A DNA stretch of 64,000 bases. Origin: a virus. Under the pieces are notes generated by a model. That model saw only the letters and a program-made list of their open reading frames with translations, did not search any database and was not told the DNA's origin. The translations under genes were made by a program, and so were the position numbers. Where the stretch lies: positions 1 through 64,000 of IMG/VR virus record IMGVR_UViG_3300031746_002125; one strand, written 5' to 3'. Below, in pieces: positions 51,161 to 58,239 of the stretch; the stretch's first letter is position 1, and the number at the start of each line of letters is the position of its first letter.

Positions 51161-51360
51161 CCAATAACTCTCCAGTCCAAAAGCTACGACCCATAAATAA
51201 GGGCAAAAACACGGGAAAAGGTCAAAGTCCAAATAAAGAAAAACTGCCTGCAATTTTTTCGCAGAGTCAGAATCTTTTTTGGATCAATGAGATTTCCGGG
51301 GTCCGGCTCTTTTTAGAGCTCCTTGGGTTTGCGCCAGGATTCGCGGTATTATTGGATGTT

Positions 51361-51434
51361 TTCCGTATAAGTGTAATGGTAGCACACTTCTGGGCATACC
51401 GGAAGAAGTCTAGGTTCGACCCCTAGTACGGAAA
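51361..51434 (+). tRNA. tRNA with unusual anticodon loop
   Basis: Acceptor TTCCGTA/TACGGAA, D-arm around TAATGGTAG, T-arm CTAGG-TTCGACC-CCTAG, discriminator A, no CCA. The anticodon arm reads TTCTG-GGCATAC-CGGAA, which puts CAT in the anticodon place but G at 33 instead of U. Either a Met/Ile2-like tRNA with a strange loop or a decayed gene. Confidence 0.7.
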
Positions 51435-51465
51435 ATTATTATTGGGCTTCGTCGTATAATGGTTC

Positions 51466-51918
51466 ATGGGATCGGTCTGTCTAAAACACAACAAAGAAAG
51501 AGACGCTTCAAGGCATTGTCCAGAATGTCGCAAAGATTATACCCTTAGTGAAAAGGGACGTAAGGCGATTACGGAGTACGAAAATTCCAAAAAGAGAAAA
51601 GAGTCCAAAAAAAGAAACAGGTCAACCGATAAAACAAAGTACTCGGACGGACAAAGACAAAGGGAATACCTCAATACACCAGAAGGAAGGTTGAAGTACG
51701 GAGCAAGAAACTCTGTACATTACGCAATCAAAAGGGGTAACTTAACCAAGCTCCCCTGTCAAATATGTGGGAACCCAAAGTCCGAGGCCCATCACTATCT
51801 AGGTCATTCCAAGGAACATAGATTACATGTAGTGTTCCTCTGCAAAAAGCATCATTACCAAGCCGACCACGATCCGGCCTTTAACGAAACTCTCAAACCA
51901 GACGGCCTCATCGTCTAA
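51466..51918 (+). CDS. HNH endonuclease between tRNA genes
   Basis: 150 residues. CLKHNKERDASRHCPECRKD (zinc knuckle), a basic linker, and CQICGNPKSEAHHYLGHSKE with HVVFLCKKHHYQAD, an HNH-type core. TATAAT sits five bases before the ATG (CGTATAATGGTTCATGGG). Its start region begins immediately after the first tRNA (TTATTATTGG) and its last five codons and stop lie inside the tRNA-Glu gene. Confidence 0.85.
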   Translation: MGSVCLKHNKERDASRHCPECRKDYTLSEKGRKAITEYENSKKRKESKKRNRSTDKTKYSDGQRQREYLNTPEGRLKYGARNSVHYAIKRGNLTKLPCQICGNPKSEAHHYLGHSKEHRLHVVFLCKKHHYQADHDPAFNETLKPDGLIV

Positions 51919-51976
51919 TTGGCTAGGATAGTACCCTTTCAAGGTACAGATACGAGTTCGAGTCTCGTTGAGGCTA
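51904..51976 (+). tRNA. tRNA-Glu (anticodon TTC)
   Basis: Acceptor GGCCTCA/TGAGGCT (G-U at the end), D-loop TAATTGGCTAGGA, anticodon arm GTACC-CTTTCAA-GGTAC with TTC, T-arm ACGAG-TTCGAGT-CTCGT, discriminator A, CCA not encoded. The first 15 bases are shared with the 3' end of the HNH gene. Confidence 0.9.
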
Positions 51977-52015
51977 TAAACCAATGTTCATTTTTTAAGA
52001 GGAGGTCTGCGCAAA

Positions 52016-52183
52016 ATGAAAGTAGTTATGTCAGTGAATGTAGGAAAATACGGAGAGGGCAAGGTAGTTGAAATTGTCCAAGCGGCTTCGGACTGGGTAA
52101 GGACCAAGAAAGGAACGTATCTGCAAAAGGACTTCGTTCGAGAAATTGGAGGAAATTCGATAGGGAAGGAAGTTGTGATCTAG
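52016..52183 (+). CDS. Small hypothetical protein (55 aa)
   Basis: AAGAGGAGG before the ATG. MKVVMSVNVGKYGEGKVVEI, then LQKDFVREIGGNSIGKEVVI. Compact beta-type protein, not recognised; lies between two tRNA-like genes. Confidence 0.6.
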   Translation: MKVVMSVNVGKYGEGKVVEIVQAASDWVRTKKGTYLQKDFVREIGGNSIGKEVVI

Positions 52184-52206
52184 AGTCGCGTTCCGTCCGC
52201 GATTCG

Positions 52207-52320
52207 TTTGCTGTGAGTGTGTGTCGGAGTCATAATTTAGATTCCGGAAGGATAGACACGTCACGCGGTCGGGCTCCGTACCGACCAGTGAAATTAGTTG
52301 TTCGATTCAACTACAGCAAA
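52207..52320 (+). tRNA. tRNA-like cloverleaf with expanded D-arm
   Basis: 8-bp acceptor TTTGCTGT/ACAGCAAA and a T-arm AGTTG-TTCGATT-CAACT are clear. A hairpin GGTCGG/CCGACC with loop GCTCCGTA could be the anticodon arm (CCG, Arg). The D-arm place holds an ~50-base nested hairpin (GTGTGTC...GACAC enclosing GGAGTC/GATTCC). Total 114 bases. Either an unusual tRNA or a tRNA-mimic RNA. Confidence 0.5.
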
Positions 52321-52350
52321 TTATTATTGGACAAGTTAGTATAATGTCTC

Positions 52351-52914
52351 ATGGAAGAGGTATGTCCGGTCAAAACAAGGGAAATCAAGTTGGGCGGAAG
52401 CAAGGGTCTGTCTACAATAGTCGATGAATCGGACTTTGTTTCCCTCAATCTTGGTTCATACCGATGGTGCCCAACGGTAAGTCCCACCTTGACGTATGCG
52501 GTAGCCAATAACGGAAAACGTCAAGTAATCTATCTCCATCGTCTGATAATGGGACTTATAAGTGGTCCTCGGTCTGTGTGCGTAGACCACATCGACCACA
52601 ACGGTCTCAATAATTCCAGAAGCAATCTGCGCATAACAAACCAAAGCGGGAATATGAGAAACGTGCGCAAAAAATATGCAAACAAAAGCGCTTCTCCTTA
52701 TAAGGGAGTTACACGGAGATTAAAAGCCAAATCAAATCCGTGGAAAGCGAAGATTCGACAAGGAAACAAAACCAAACACCTTGGAGTCTATCCAACAGAA
52801 ATCGAAGCGGCACAAGCATATAACAAGGCGGCGATCGAACTTTTCGGCGAGTTCGCGTGTCTAAATAAACTCCCCTGGTTGAAAAGGAGAAGCCATGAGT
52901 CGTGTCTACAATAA
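52351..52914 (+). CDS. HNH homing endonuclease with AP2 domain
   Basis: 187 residues. REIKLGGSKGLSTIVDESDF, LHRLIMGLISGPRSVCVDHI plus DHNGLNNSRSNLRI, and an AP2-type end (ASPYKGVTRRLKAKSNPWKA; LGVYPTEIEAAQAYNKAAIE). Close relative of 47,874 but without the module motifs. TATAAT five bases before the ATG (AGTATAATGTCTCATGG); the promoter begins at the last base of the tRNA-like gene. Confidence 0.93.
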   Translation: MEEVCPVKTREIKLGGSKGLSTIVDESDFVSLNLGSYRWCPTVSPTLTYAVANNGKRQVIYLHRLIMGLISGPRSVCVDHIDHNGLNNSRSNLRITNQSGNMRNVRKKYANKSASPYKGVTRRLKAKSNPWKAKIRQGNKTKHLGVYPTEIEAAQAYNKAAIELFGEFACLNKLPWLKRRSHESCLQ

Positions 52915-53356
52915 GTTAGAGAATCCGGCTTTACAGTTCTCTCTTTTACATAGAGTGGGGAGAGAATTTTGTGAAAGGGTAGTAAAAGGAAAAAGATTCA
53001 AGGAAGATAGTCTGACCGAGATTGCTGGTAACGGCGTGTATGGGTTTCAAAGCAGAAGACAAAAACGAGAGGTATCCTCGATGGTTCAAACAATTGACGG
53101 AACCGGACTCAAGAAGGCGAAGAAAACTGCTTGTAAACCAAGGAAAGAGGTTTGCAAATTAGTAACCAGTTTTCAGGCATATTGGGCAAGTCTCGATCCC
53201 GAAGAGAAGAAGCGGAGAAAAGACGAGCAGGACAAAAGAATTAGGGCTAGGAACAGAAACAGAAGGGCGATATACGGGCGTCGAAAAGTTGTTGTATTCA
53301 CGACCAACCAAACCAGAGGAAAGAGAGGTGGATTAACAACTACTCCCAGGACTTAA
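52895..53356 (+). CDS. Basic hypothetical protein (153 aa)
   Basis: Starts MSRVYNKLENPALQFSLLHR after AAAAGGAGAAGCC, overlapping the homing gene by 20 bases. Strong basic C-terminus (EEKKRRKDEQDKRIRARNRN). Perhaps nucleic-acid binding; not recognised. Its 3' end overlaps the convergent HNH gene by 24 bases. Confidence 0.6.
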   Translation: MSRVYNKLENPALQFSLLHRVGREFCERVVKGKRFKEDSLTEIAGNGVYGFQSRRQKREVSSMVQTIDGTGLKKAKKTACKPRKEVCKLVTSFQAYWASLDPEEKKRRKDEQDKRIRARNRNRRAIYGRRKVVVFTTNQTRGKRGGLTTTPRT

Positions 53357-53857
53357 ATCATTAAGAATACCGAAATCACACAATTCTATAACAGCTTCGT
53401 TATAGGCTTTCGCCGCTTCTTTCTCTGTCCGAAAACTTCCTAGATATTTATTTTTTCCATCTATCCTAATACACGCCTGCCAGGGTTTTAATTTGCTATG
53501 AATGGTGTGTCGGGAAACACCCTTGTATCTCGAAGAAGTTTTCAATAATGTTTTATGACAATTGCGAGAGTTGCCGCTATTATTAGTGATTCGCAAATTG
53601 TTCTTTGAATTATTGAGACCATTATGGTCTATATGATCGACATAAACAAAACAGGGCGAATTTACAACTCCCATGATAAGACGATGTAAATACACATTTT
53701 TGTCCTTTTTATAGGTTATAATATATGTCGTCTTATATCCCGGTATCCTACTCCACGAGTATTCCCACAGCCGAAGTCTCCAATAGTCCTCTTCGTCCAC
53801 GAAGGTAGTCACTTCATAATCACGTCCATACACCTTCATTTCCCGAATTTGTTCCAT
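53333..53857 (-). CDS. HNH homing endonuclease with AP2 domain, opposite strand
   Basis: 174 residues. IREMKVYGRDYEVTTFVDEE, YLHRLIMGVVNSPCFVYVDH plus IDHNGLNNSKNNLRI, AP2 end (SSRYKGVSRHTIHSKLKPWQ; LGSFRTEKEAAKAYNEAVIE). It is the only leftward gene in the rightward tRNA region. TATAAT lies six bases before the ATG (GGTATAATTGGATTATGG). Confidence 0.93.
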   Translation of the reverse strand: MEQIREMKVYGRDYEVTTFVDEEDYWRLRLWEYSWSRIPGYKTTYIITYKKDKNVYLHRLIMGVVNSPCFVYVDHIDHNGLNNSKNNLRITNNSGNSRNCHKTLLKTSSRYKGVSRHTIHSKLKPWQACIRIDGKNKYLGSFRTEKEAAKAYNEAVIELCDFGILNDLSPGSSC

Positions 53858-53929
53858 AATCCAATTATACCAACAACCGCAATTATTCTTTTGTCAAGCA
53901 TAAAACCGAGAAGTAGGATTTATTGAAAC

Positions 53930-54002
53930 GGCCCGTTAGTTTAATAGCTTAAAACCGCTACCTTATAAGTAGCAGAACACGGAGCGTAACCGTGACGGGC
54001 CA
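53930..54002 (+). tRNA. tRNA-Ile (anticodon TAT)
   Basis: Acceptor GGCCCGT/ACGGGCC, anticodon arm GCTAC-CTTATAA-GTAGC, stem CACGG/CCGTG with an atypical T-loop AGCGTAA. Discriminator A. TAT reads AUA, a codon frequent in AT-rich phage genes. The odd T-loop lowers confidence a little. Confidence 0.78.
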
Positions 54003-54021
54003 TTGTTTAAGGAGAATTAAA

Positions 54022-54087
54022 ATGAAGATTTTTTGTTTGACGTTTTTAATTACCTTGAGTCTGTGGTTTGGGGGAGGCTGTTTATGA
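54022..54087 (+). CDS. Tiny hydrophobic peptide (21 aa)
   Basis: AAGGAGAATTAA before ATG; MKIFCLTFLITLSLWFGGGC... A signal-peptide or lipoprotein-like stub. Stop overlaps the next ATG (ATGA), a coupled pair. Confidence 0.5.
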   Translation: MKIFCLTFLITLSLWFGGGCL

Positions 54088-54278
54088 GAACTATCAAATT
54101 AAGAACAGAAGAAGGTATGACCGACCAAGAAATCAGAGAAACAGCTAGGAAGTCTCCTAACGGGGAATACGCGACTGAAATATGTAAGGGTTGCGGTTCT
54201 TACAAAGTAGACCCAGAAGGAAATCTGACAAAAGCAAAAATTGTTGGCACTTGTCGAGAATGTGTAGTTCTAGTCTAA
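54084..54278 (+). CDS. Small zinc-ribbon protein (64 aa)
   Basis: Start at ATG 54084 (MRTIKLRTEEGMTDQEIRET). CKGCGSYKVDPEGN and CREC form one zinc ribbon. Not recognised. Confidence 0.65.
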   Translation: MRTIKLRTEEGMTDQEIRETARKSPNGEYATEICKGCGSYKVDPEGNLTKAKIVGTCRECVVLV

Positions 54279-54352
54279 AACTCCTCAAGAAGAATCAGAC
54301 GTTTTCTTGGGGTTCGTTTTTGGGCTAAAAACCCATATAAAAGGAGAAGAGA

Positions 54353-54517
54353 ATGATCGTATCCGCAATTAAGACCATTGAAAAGGTCGCAAATGGCATC
54401 CCTCTCCAGTTTTTGTCAAAAGAAGAGAGAGGATGTGTCCATTATTTCTTTGGCGATGATTTTGTTTATGTTAAGGCTTCTCTTTTTATGAAACGACTCA
54501 TAAGTCTTTGCGCGTAA
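54353..54517 (+). CDS. Small hypothetical protein (54 aa)
   Basis: AAAAGGAGAAGAG before ATG. MIVSAIKTIEKVANGIPLQF, then CVHYFFGDDFVYVKASLFMK. Not recognised. Confidence 0.55.
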   Translation: MIVSAIKTIEKVANGIPLQFLSKEERGCVHYFFGDDFVYVKASLFMKRLISLCA

Positions 54518-54544
54518 ACGACTTACAGAAGAAAGGTAAGAAAA

Positions 54545-54640
54545 ATGACAAACTTTTGGGCCTATTTCATCCTCGGACTATGTGTGGGAATCGGAATTGA
54601 ACTAATCTTCCGTCCAATAGAGCGAATTTTCAGGAAGTAA
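54545..54640 (+). CDS. Tiny membrane peptide (31 aa)
   Basis: MTNFWAYFILGLCVGIGIEL... one hydrophobic segment and a basic end (ERIFRK). GAAAGGTAAG upstream. Confidence 0.5.
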   Translation: MTNFWAYFILGLCVGIGIELIFRPIERIFRK

Positions 54641-54740
54641 GCTTAAGTCGGCCAATCACTAGAATCTTTTGTCCCGCTTAGGGCCTTTTTCTCATAAAGT
54701 GGCATTTCCAGGTCAAAAACGGACATCTCAGAGGGAAAAT

Positions 54741-54833
54741 ATGAGTAATGACCAGATATTATCATGGCTTTTCTTCTTTTTCTTAATGTTTATTGTTTAT
54801 TGGCATTGGTTTTTGGAGGAAAAGAAGCAATAA
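54741..54833 (+). CDS. Tiny membrane peptide (30 aa)
   Basis: MSNDQILSWLFFFFLMFIVY... one span, charged tail (EEKKQ). GAGGGAAA upstream. Confidence 0.5.
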   Translation: MSNDQILSWLFFFFLMFIVYWHWFLEEKKQ

Positions 54834-55178
54834 TGTAGTTCCAGAAGATAATCCGTAACTATATTTCAGCCTTTTAAGTAAAAAAAGAGATAAATAAAGC
54901 CATTATTCAAGTCTTTTAGGGCATTTTTTCGGACCCTTTTTGTGTATAAAAACGTTGTTCCCAGCCTCAGAACGCCATTTTTCGGACCATCATAAAGCAT
55001 TAGCGGTCCTTCAAAGAGTATTCGGGCAATAGCAAAGTGATATCAAAAAGATACAGAGTCCGGCTCTTTGTCTGGTACACCACCGAGACCCATTTTTCAC
55101 CACTTCAAACCACTAAACCCGTATTTCTTAGAACACACTTCTTCGACAAAAGTATGGGTGCTAGACGTATAATATAGG
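54834..55178 (+). other. Gene-free stretch with hairpins
   Basis: 345 bases without a supported gene. Contains two TTTTTCGGACC words (~54,928, ~54,988) outside the module, and AGAGTCCGGCTCTTTG (~55,066), a short hairpin with T-rich end; the same GTCCGGCTCTTT word occurs at ~51,300. The end carries the TATAAT box of the 55,179 gene. Confidence 0.55.
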
Positions 55179-55670
55179 ATGGAGGAGAAGTGGGCAAACG
55201 TGGTTTCGGCTAACGATTATTACATTATTTCTACTAACGGAGTGGTAGAAAATATCAATACCGGAAGAACTATCAAAGTCAAAATAGGCACCAACGGTTA
55301 TCCCGATGTCCAGTTAATGAAAGATGGAAAACGTAAAGATTTCAGACTTCATCGTCTAGTGTTGGAAGCCTTTGTTAGTCCTCGTCCTCCAGGAATGGAA
55401 TGCCGTCATTTGGACGGAAACCGCCTTAATTATTCCCTTGATAACCTAAAGTGGGATACAAGATCAGAAAACATGCGAAACAAAACTGGGCATGGAACAA
55501 CCAATAAAGGATCAAAACACTGGAAAGCTAAATTAAATGAGAAACAGGTCATAGAAATACAAGAACTATTAAAGATGGGAGTATCTTGTATTGAAATTGC
55601 CAAAAGATTCAACGTTAGTAGACAATGTGTTTCTAATATAAAGTTTAATAGAATATGGAAACACCTCTAG
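55179..55670 (+). CDS. HNH homing endonuclease (NUMOD4-HNH-HTH)
   Basis: 163 residues. EEKWANVVSANDYYIISTNG, FRLHRLVLEAFVSPRPPGME plus CRHLDGNRLNYSLDNLKW, HTH end (LLKMGVSCIEIAKRFNVSRQ). TATAAT five bases before the ATG (CGTATAATATAGGATGG). Confidence 0.93.
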   Translation: MEEKWANVVSANDYYIISTNGVVENINTGRTIKVKIGTNGYPDVQLMKDGKRKDFRLHRLVLEAFVSPRPPGMECRHLDGNRLNYSLDNLKWDTRSENMRNKTGHGTTNKGSKHWKAKLNEKQVIEIQELLKMGVSCIEIAKRFNVSRQCVSNIKFNRIWKHL

Positions 55671-55794
55671 AATAATCCCTAAATCATAGTAGTACACATC
55701 TATTTGTATAGGTCTACAACAGAATCTATCGTTTTGCGCCTACCCTTTTGTTTAGACGTTAAACGATTGGTTTTGTCAAAAGGAGATAGAAGAC

Positions 55795-56086
55795 ATGAAC
55801 AGAATAATGGTAGTCACTGGGATGATTGTAGCCATGTTCTTGGCTATCGTAGGTTGCACGGAACAAGAGCGGGCAAAGAATTTTGGAGGTTCAACAACCG
55901 TCGAATTGCCTGAAGGCAAAAAAACTCGTGATGGTTACGTGGAAAAACTCGGAAATCTGGTTTCTGACGCGGGATATGAAAGAAGGCGACTTGGTTGAGA
56001 CCTACAATTTCGCCGAGAAAAGTGCGTGGGGCATTTTGGAAGGCAGCGTCACCATCAAGGAACACCCGTCGTCGAGACCGTGGTAA
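55795..56086 (+). pseudogene. Phage lipoprotein gene with frameshift at A7
   Basis: Frame 0 gives a signal peptide and lipobox (VAMFLAIVGCTEQERAKNFG, then GGSTTVELPEGKK); after seven A's the sense continues in the +1 frame (VMVTWKNSEIWFLTRDMKEG, ETYNFAEKSAWGILEGSVTI). With six A's the gene would be one 96-residue lipoprotein of a type common in phages. Either a real indel, a sequencing error in the A run, or programmed shifting. Confidence 0.7.
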
Positions 56087-56138
56087 ATCTCCGGCTGGAG
56101 TATGTGGCGAAGAATCCGAAACCACACAGGAGAAAAGC

Positions 56139-56408
56139 ATGAGTACAACAATTTCACTTGAACCGTTCAAGCCGTCAAAACCAACGGAACATTGGTGTGC
56201 GGAATGCGATTGCAAAATCGTCAACAGTGAGGATGGCAAAAGCGGCTCATTTTTCACCGTTTTTGGACATGTCTTTTCGAAGGAATCTCGGCAGTACGAC
56301 GGGGAATATGTTGGTGTCATGTTCGCCGTATGTAGCGATTGTATAAACGAAAGAACCCGGAAACACACCTCTCAAGTCGAGTGTACGACAAAGAACCCGA
56401 AGCCGTAG
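56139..56408 (+). CDS. Zinc-binding protein (89 aa)
   Basis: Start MSTTISLEPFKPSKPTEHWC after AGGAGAAAAGC. CAECDC and CSDC pairs with a GHVFSKESRQYDGEYVGVMF beta core. Function unknown. Confidence 0.62.
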   Translation: MSTTISLEPFKPSKPTEHWCAECDCKIVNSEDGKSGSFFTVFGHVFSKESRQYDGEYVGVMFAVCSDCINERTRKHTSQVECTTKNPKP

Positions 56409-56418
56409 AGGAGATAAA

Positions 56419-56610
56419 ATGTTGACACGATTCCAGATTAAACAACGGGAAAAAAGAGCATATATCAAGTTGCTCAACCGGCTGCGAAAACCCAACGGCC
56501 TTTATAGGCCAGAAGATGTCTGGATTGTTTCAGTTATAGGAACAGCCCTTGGATTTTCTTCAGACCACATAATGGTCCTGGAAAGAGCGGCTGTGACTCA
56601 AAGTCGATAA
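56419..56610 (+). CDS. Hypothetical protein (63 aa)
   Basis: GAGGAGATAAA before ATG. MLTRFQIKQREKRAYIKLLN, then DVWIVSVIGTALGFSSDHIM. Basic N-helix; not recognised. Confidence 0.58.
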   Translation: MLTRFQIKQREKRAYIKLLNRLRKPNGLYRPEDVWIVSVIGTALGFSSDHIMVLERAAVTQSR

Positions 56611-56786
56611 CTGCAAATCGTAGTCGGCTGTATTTTAATTTCACTTCTAAAGAAAATGAAACATATCACATCATCATCTACGGTACGGCCCTAAACCTCG
56701 ATTCCAGCCTCTTGAGACTTTTCTGTCTGGCGTGGTTGAAGGGTAGGAATTCCTGGAAATAGGGTTTCTTTTAAGGAGATCACAAC

Positions 56787-57023
56787 GTGGTTTACAATAT
56801 CGTTACCGTTCCTGTCCCTGAAGAATTGTGTCAAAAAATGGTTAGGGGCATTGAAACGATGAGTGATGTGTGGGACGCTTATGATATCCTCAAGAATCAG
56901 GTCAAGAAAGATGAGGCAAATGTTGCCCTTGCTCGTCCTTTGCATATGGAACTAGAGCGTCCAAGTCTGGATGAATCTATGATCGACGCCGACGCTCACG
57001 ATTATCGTTCGCCCGGTTGTTAG
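56787..57023 (+). CDS. Hypothetical protein (78 aa)
   Basis: GTG start after AAGGAGATCACAAC. MVYNIVTVPVPEELCQKMVR, VWDAYDILKNQVKKDEANVA. Ends four bases before the tRNA-Ile gene. Not recognised. Confidence 0.58.
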   Translation: MVYNIVTVPVPEELCQKMVRGIETMSDVWDAYDILKNQVKKDEANVALARPLHMELERPSLDESMIDADAHDYRSPGC

Positions 57024-57027
57024 TAAA

Positions 57028-57124
57028 TGGCCGTTAGCTTAAAGCTTCCGAATGGTACGCCCATCGGACGGTAAAGCCTCGGATGATTACCGGGAGATTA
57101 TGGGTTCAAATCCCATACGGCCAA
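57028..57124 (+). tRNA. tRNA-Ile (GAT) with inserted D-loop
   Basis: Acceptor TGGCCGT/ACGGCCA, D-stem GCTT/AAGC, anticodon arm CTCGG-ATGATTA-CCGGG giving GAT with U33, variable AGATT, T-arm ATGGG-TTCAAAT-CCCAT. The D-loop is about 33 bases instead of ~10, holding a small hairpin CCGAATGG/CCCATCGG. Otherwise fully paired. Confidence 0.7.
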
Positions 57125-57168
57125 TTTCCATGTTCACTGAATTACACTTTGTTCAAAAGGGAGAAAGT

Positions 57169-57303
57169 ATGCCAATAAGCGAAAGTCGTGCGGTTATGGT
57201 TCGAAGCGTAAAATCACGCATAACCTTGTGTTCCGATCACCAATGCGAGACAAAAGAATGTGGCTGTGATTCTGGTGTCTGTCCGGCTGCAACTGGAGAA
57301 TAA
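57169..57303 (+). CDS. Cys-rich small protein (44 aa)
   Basis: AAGGGAGAAAGT before ATG. MPISESRAVMVRSVKSRITL, then CSDHQCETKECGCDSGVC, six Cys in 20 residues, likely a metal site. Confidence 0.55.
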   Translation: MPISESRAVMVRSVKSRITLCSDHQCETKECGCDSGVCPAATGE

Positions 57304-57307
57304 AAAT

Positions 57308-57586
57308 ATGAAAATAACAGAAATAGAAAAAGGGTGTTGTGGAGGAGGATGGACTCCTGTTTACGCGAACTGGAAAGATGGAATGATTGTGGCTACATCC
57401 AAATATCTACCGAATGAAATCCAGATATGGAGATTTAGTTATCCGGATTTAGCCAAAGAAAATTGGTCAAGGGGTCAACATTGGTTTCTAGATTATTGCG
57501 GATCAGATAAAGCTTTTTGGGCCACAGGAAGAGCCGCAAAAGCTATGTCTATGCAAATTTCTGATTTCAAAAGAGAAGAAAAATGA
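57308..57586 (+). CDS. Hypothetical protein (92 aa)
   Basis: Start MKITEIEKGCCGGGWTPVYA (57308). W-rich with GQHWFLDYCGSDKAFWATG. Stop overlaps the next ATG. Confidence 0.6.
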   Translation: MKITEIEKGCCGGGWTPVYANWKDGMIVATSKYLPNEIQIWRFSYPDLAKENWSRGQHWFLDYCGSDKAFWATGRAAKAMSMQISDFKREEK

Positions 57587-57651
57587 TTAGAAAACAACGC
57601 AAAGCACTCATAAAAGAAATCCAGGACATTCTACGTTCCCAGGAAAAGTAA
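57583..57651 (+). CDS. Tiny basic peptide (22 aa)
   Basis: MIRKQRKALIKEIQDILRSQ... ATGA overlap with the preceding gene and TAATG overlap with the next, which supports translation. Confidence 0.5.
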   Translation: MIRKQRKALIKEIQDILRSQEK

Positions 57652-57896
57652 TGTCAAGATGCAATGCTTGGCACAATGGTCGTTTTAACGATGGTATACG
57701 GGAGATTTTATCTCCAGATGGTGAATATATTGACTTAAACCCGTACAATCGCTGTAGCGACCCGTTTGTCTTTAACACTTTCCGTTTGAGGGAAGGAAAA
57801 GAAACAAGAGGGGTAGGAAAACCAAGTAAAAAACACAAGGAGAATAAAAAGAATTCGACATCCGTGACGAAAAAAAACGAGCTTGTTCAATACTAA
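57651..57896 (+). CDS. Hypothetical protein (81 aa)
   Basis: MSRCNAWHNGRFNDGIREIL, then a Lys/Asn-rich C-terminus. The first part looks structured (DGEYIDLNPYNRCSDPFVF). Its 3' end reaches to the TnpB relic. Confidence 0.55.
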   Translation: MSRCNAWHNGRFNDGIREILSPDGEYIDLNPYNRCSDPFVFNTFRLREGKETRGVGKPSKKHKENKKNSTSVTKKNELVQY

Positions 57897-57924
57897 GTGA
57901 GTAAACCATGAAACTTTATCATTG

Positions 57925-58225
57925 TGAGCTACCACCTTAAGGTCGTGTGGTTTCTTGCTTCAACGAGTCGCTAACGCAACTCTCCACAAGCGTAAATTCC
58001 CCTCGCTCCGAGGGATATGTATTTTGGGTACAAAACGCAAATCTCTTTATATTTTTCGCAGCCAGTATATCTCTATCGTGATTTTCATTACAAAGCGGAC
58101 ACTTCCAATTACGATCAGACAGCCGTAGATTCTTGTTGTGGTGTCCGCAGGGACACAGCCGACTAGACGGATCGAATCTTCCAATGATTAAAAGATTTTT
58201 TCCATACCAATCGCATTTGTACGAT
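57925..58225 (-). mobile_element. IS200/IS605-type TnpB 3' relic with right-end / omega-RNA region
   Basis: The minus strand reads the C-terminal zinc ribbon of TnpB: YKCDWYGKNLLIIGRFDPSS, CPCG, RNWKCPLC, NHDRDILAAKNI (RuvC-III Asp), then the usual variable tail. Past it come GTGGAGAG, GTTGAAGCAAGAAACCAC and the palindromic ACCTTAAGGT hairpin of the family's right end. Only ~90 of ~400 residues remain; RuvC I and II are lost, so no nuclease. The retained end is what makes the guide RNA in intact TnpB. Confidence 0.8.
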
Positions 58226-58239
58226 AAAGGAGAACAAAA

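Noticed and set aside
51124-51426. 100-residue plus ORF
   Set aside because: It begins in the final hairpin of the structured RNA and runs through the first tRNA; composition is not protein-like.
51435-51480. 5' half of another tRNA (split tRNA gene)
   Set aside because: The tRNA-like look comes from the TTATTATTGG...TATAATG promoter that also precedes the 52,351 gene; no matching 3' half was found.
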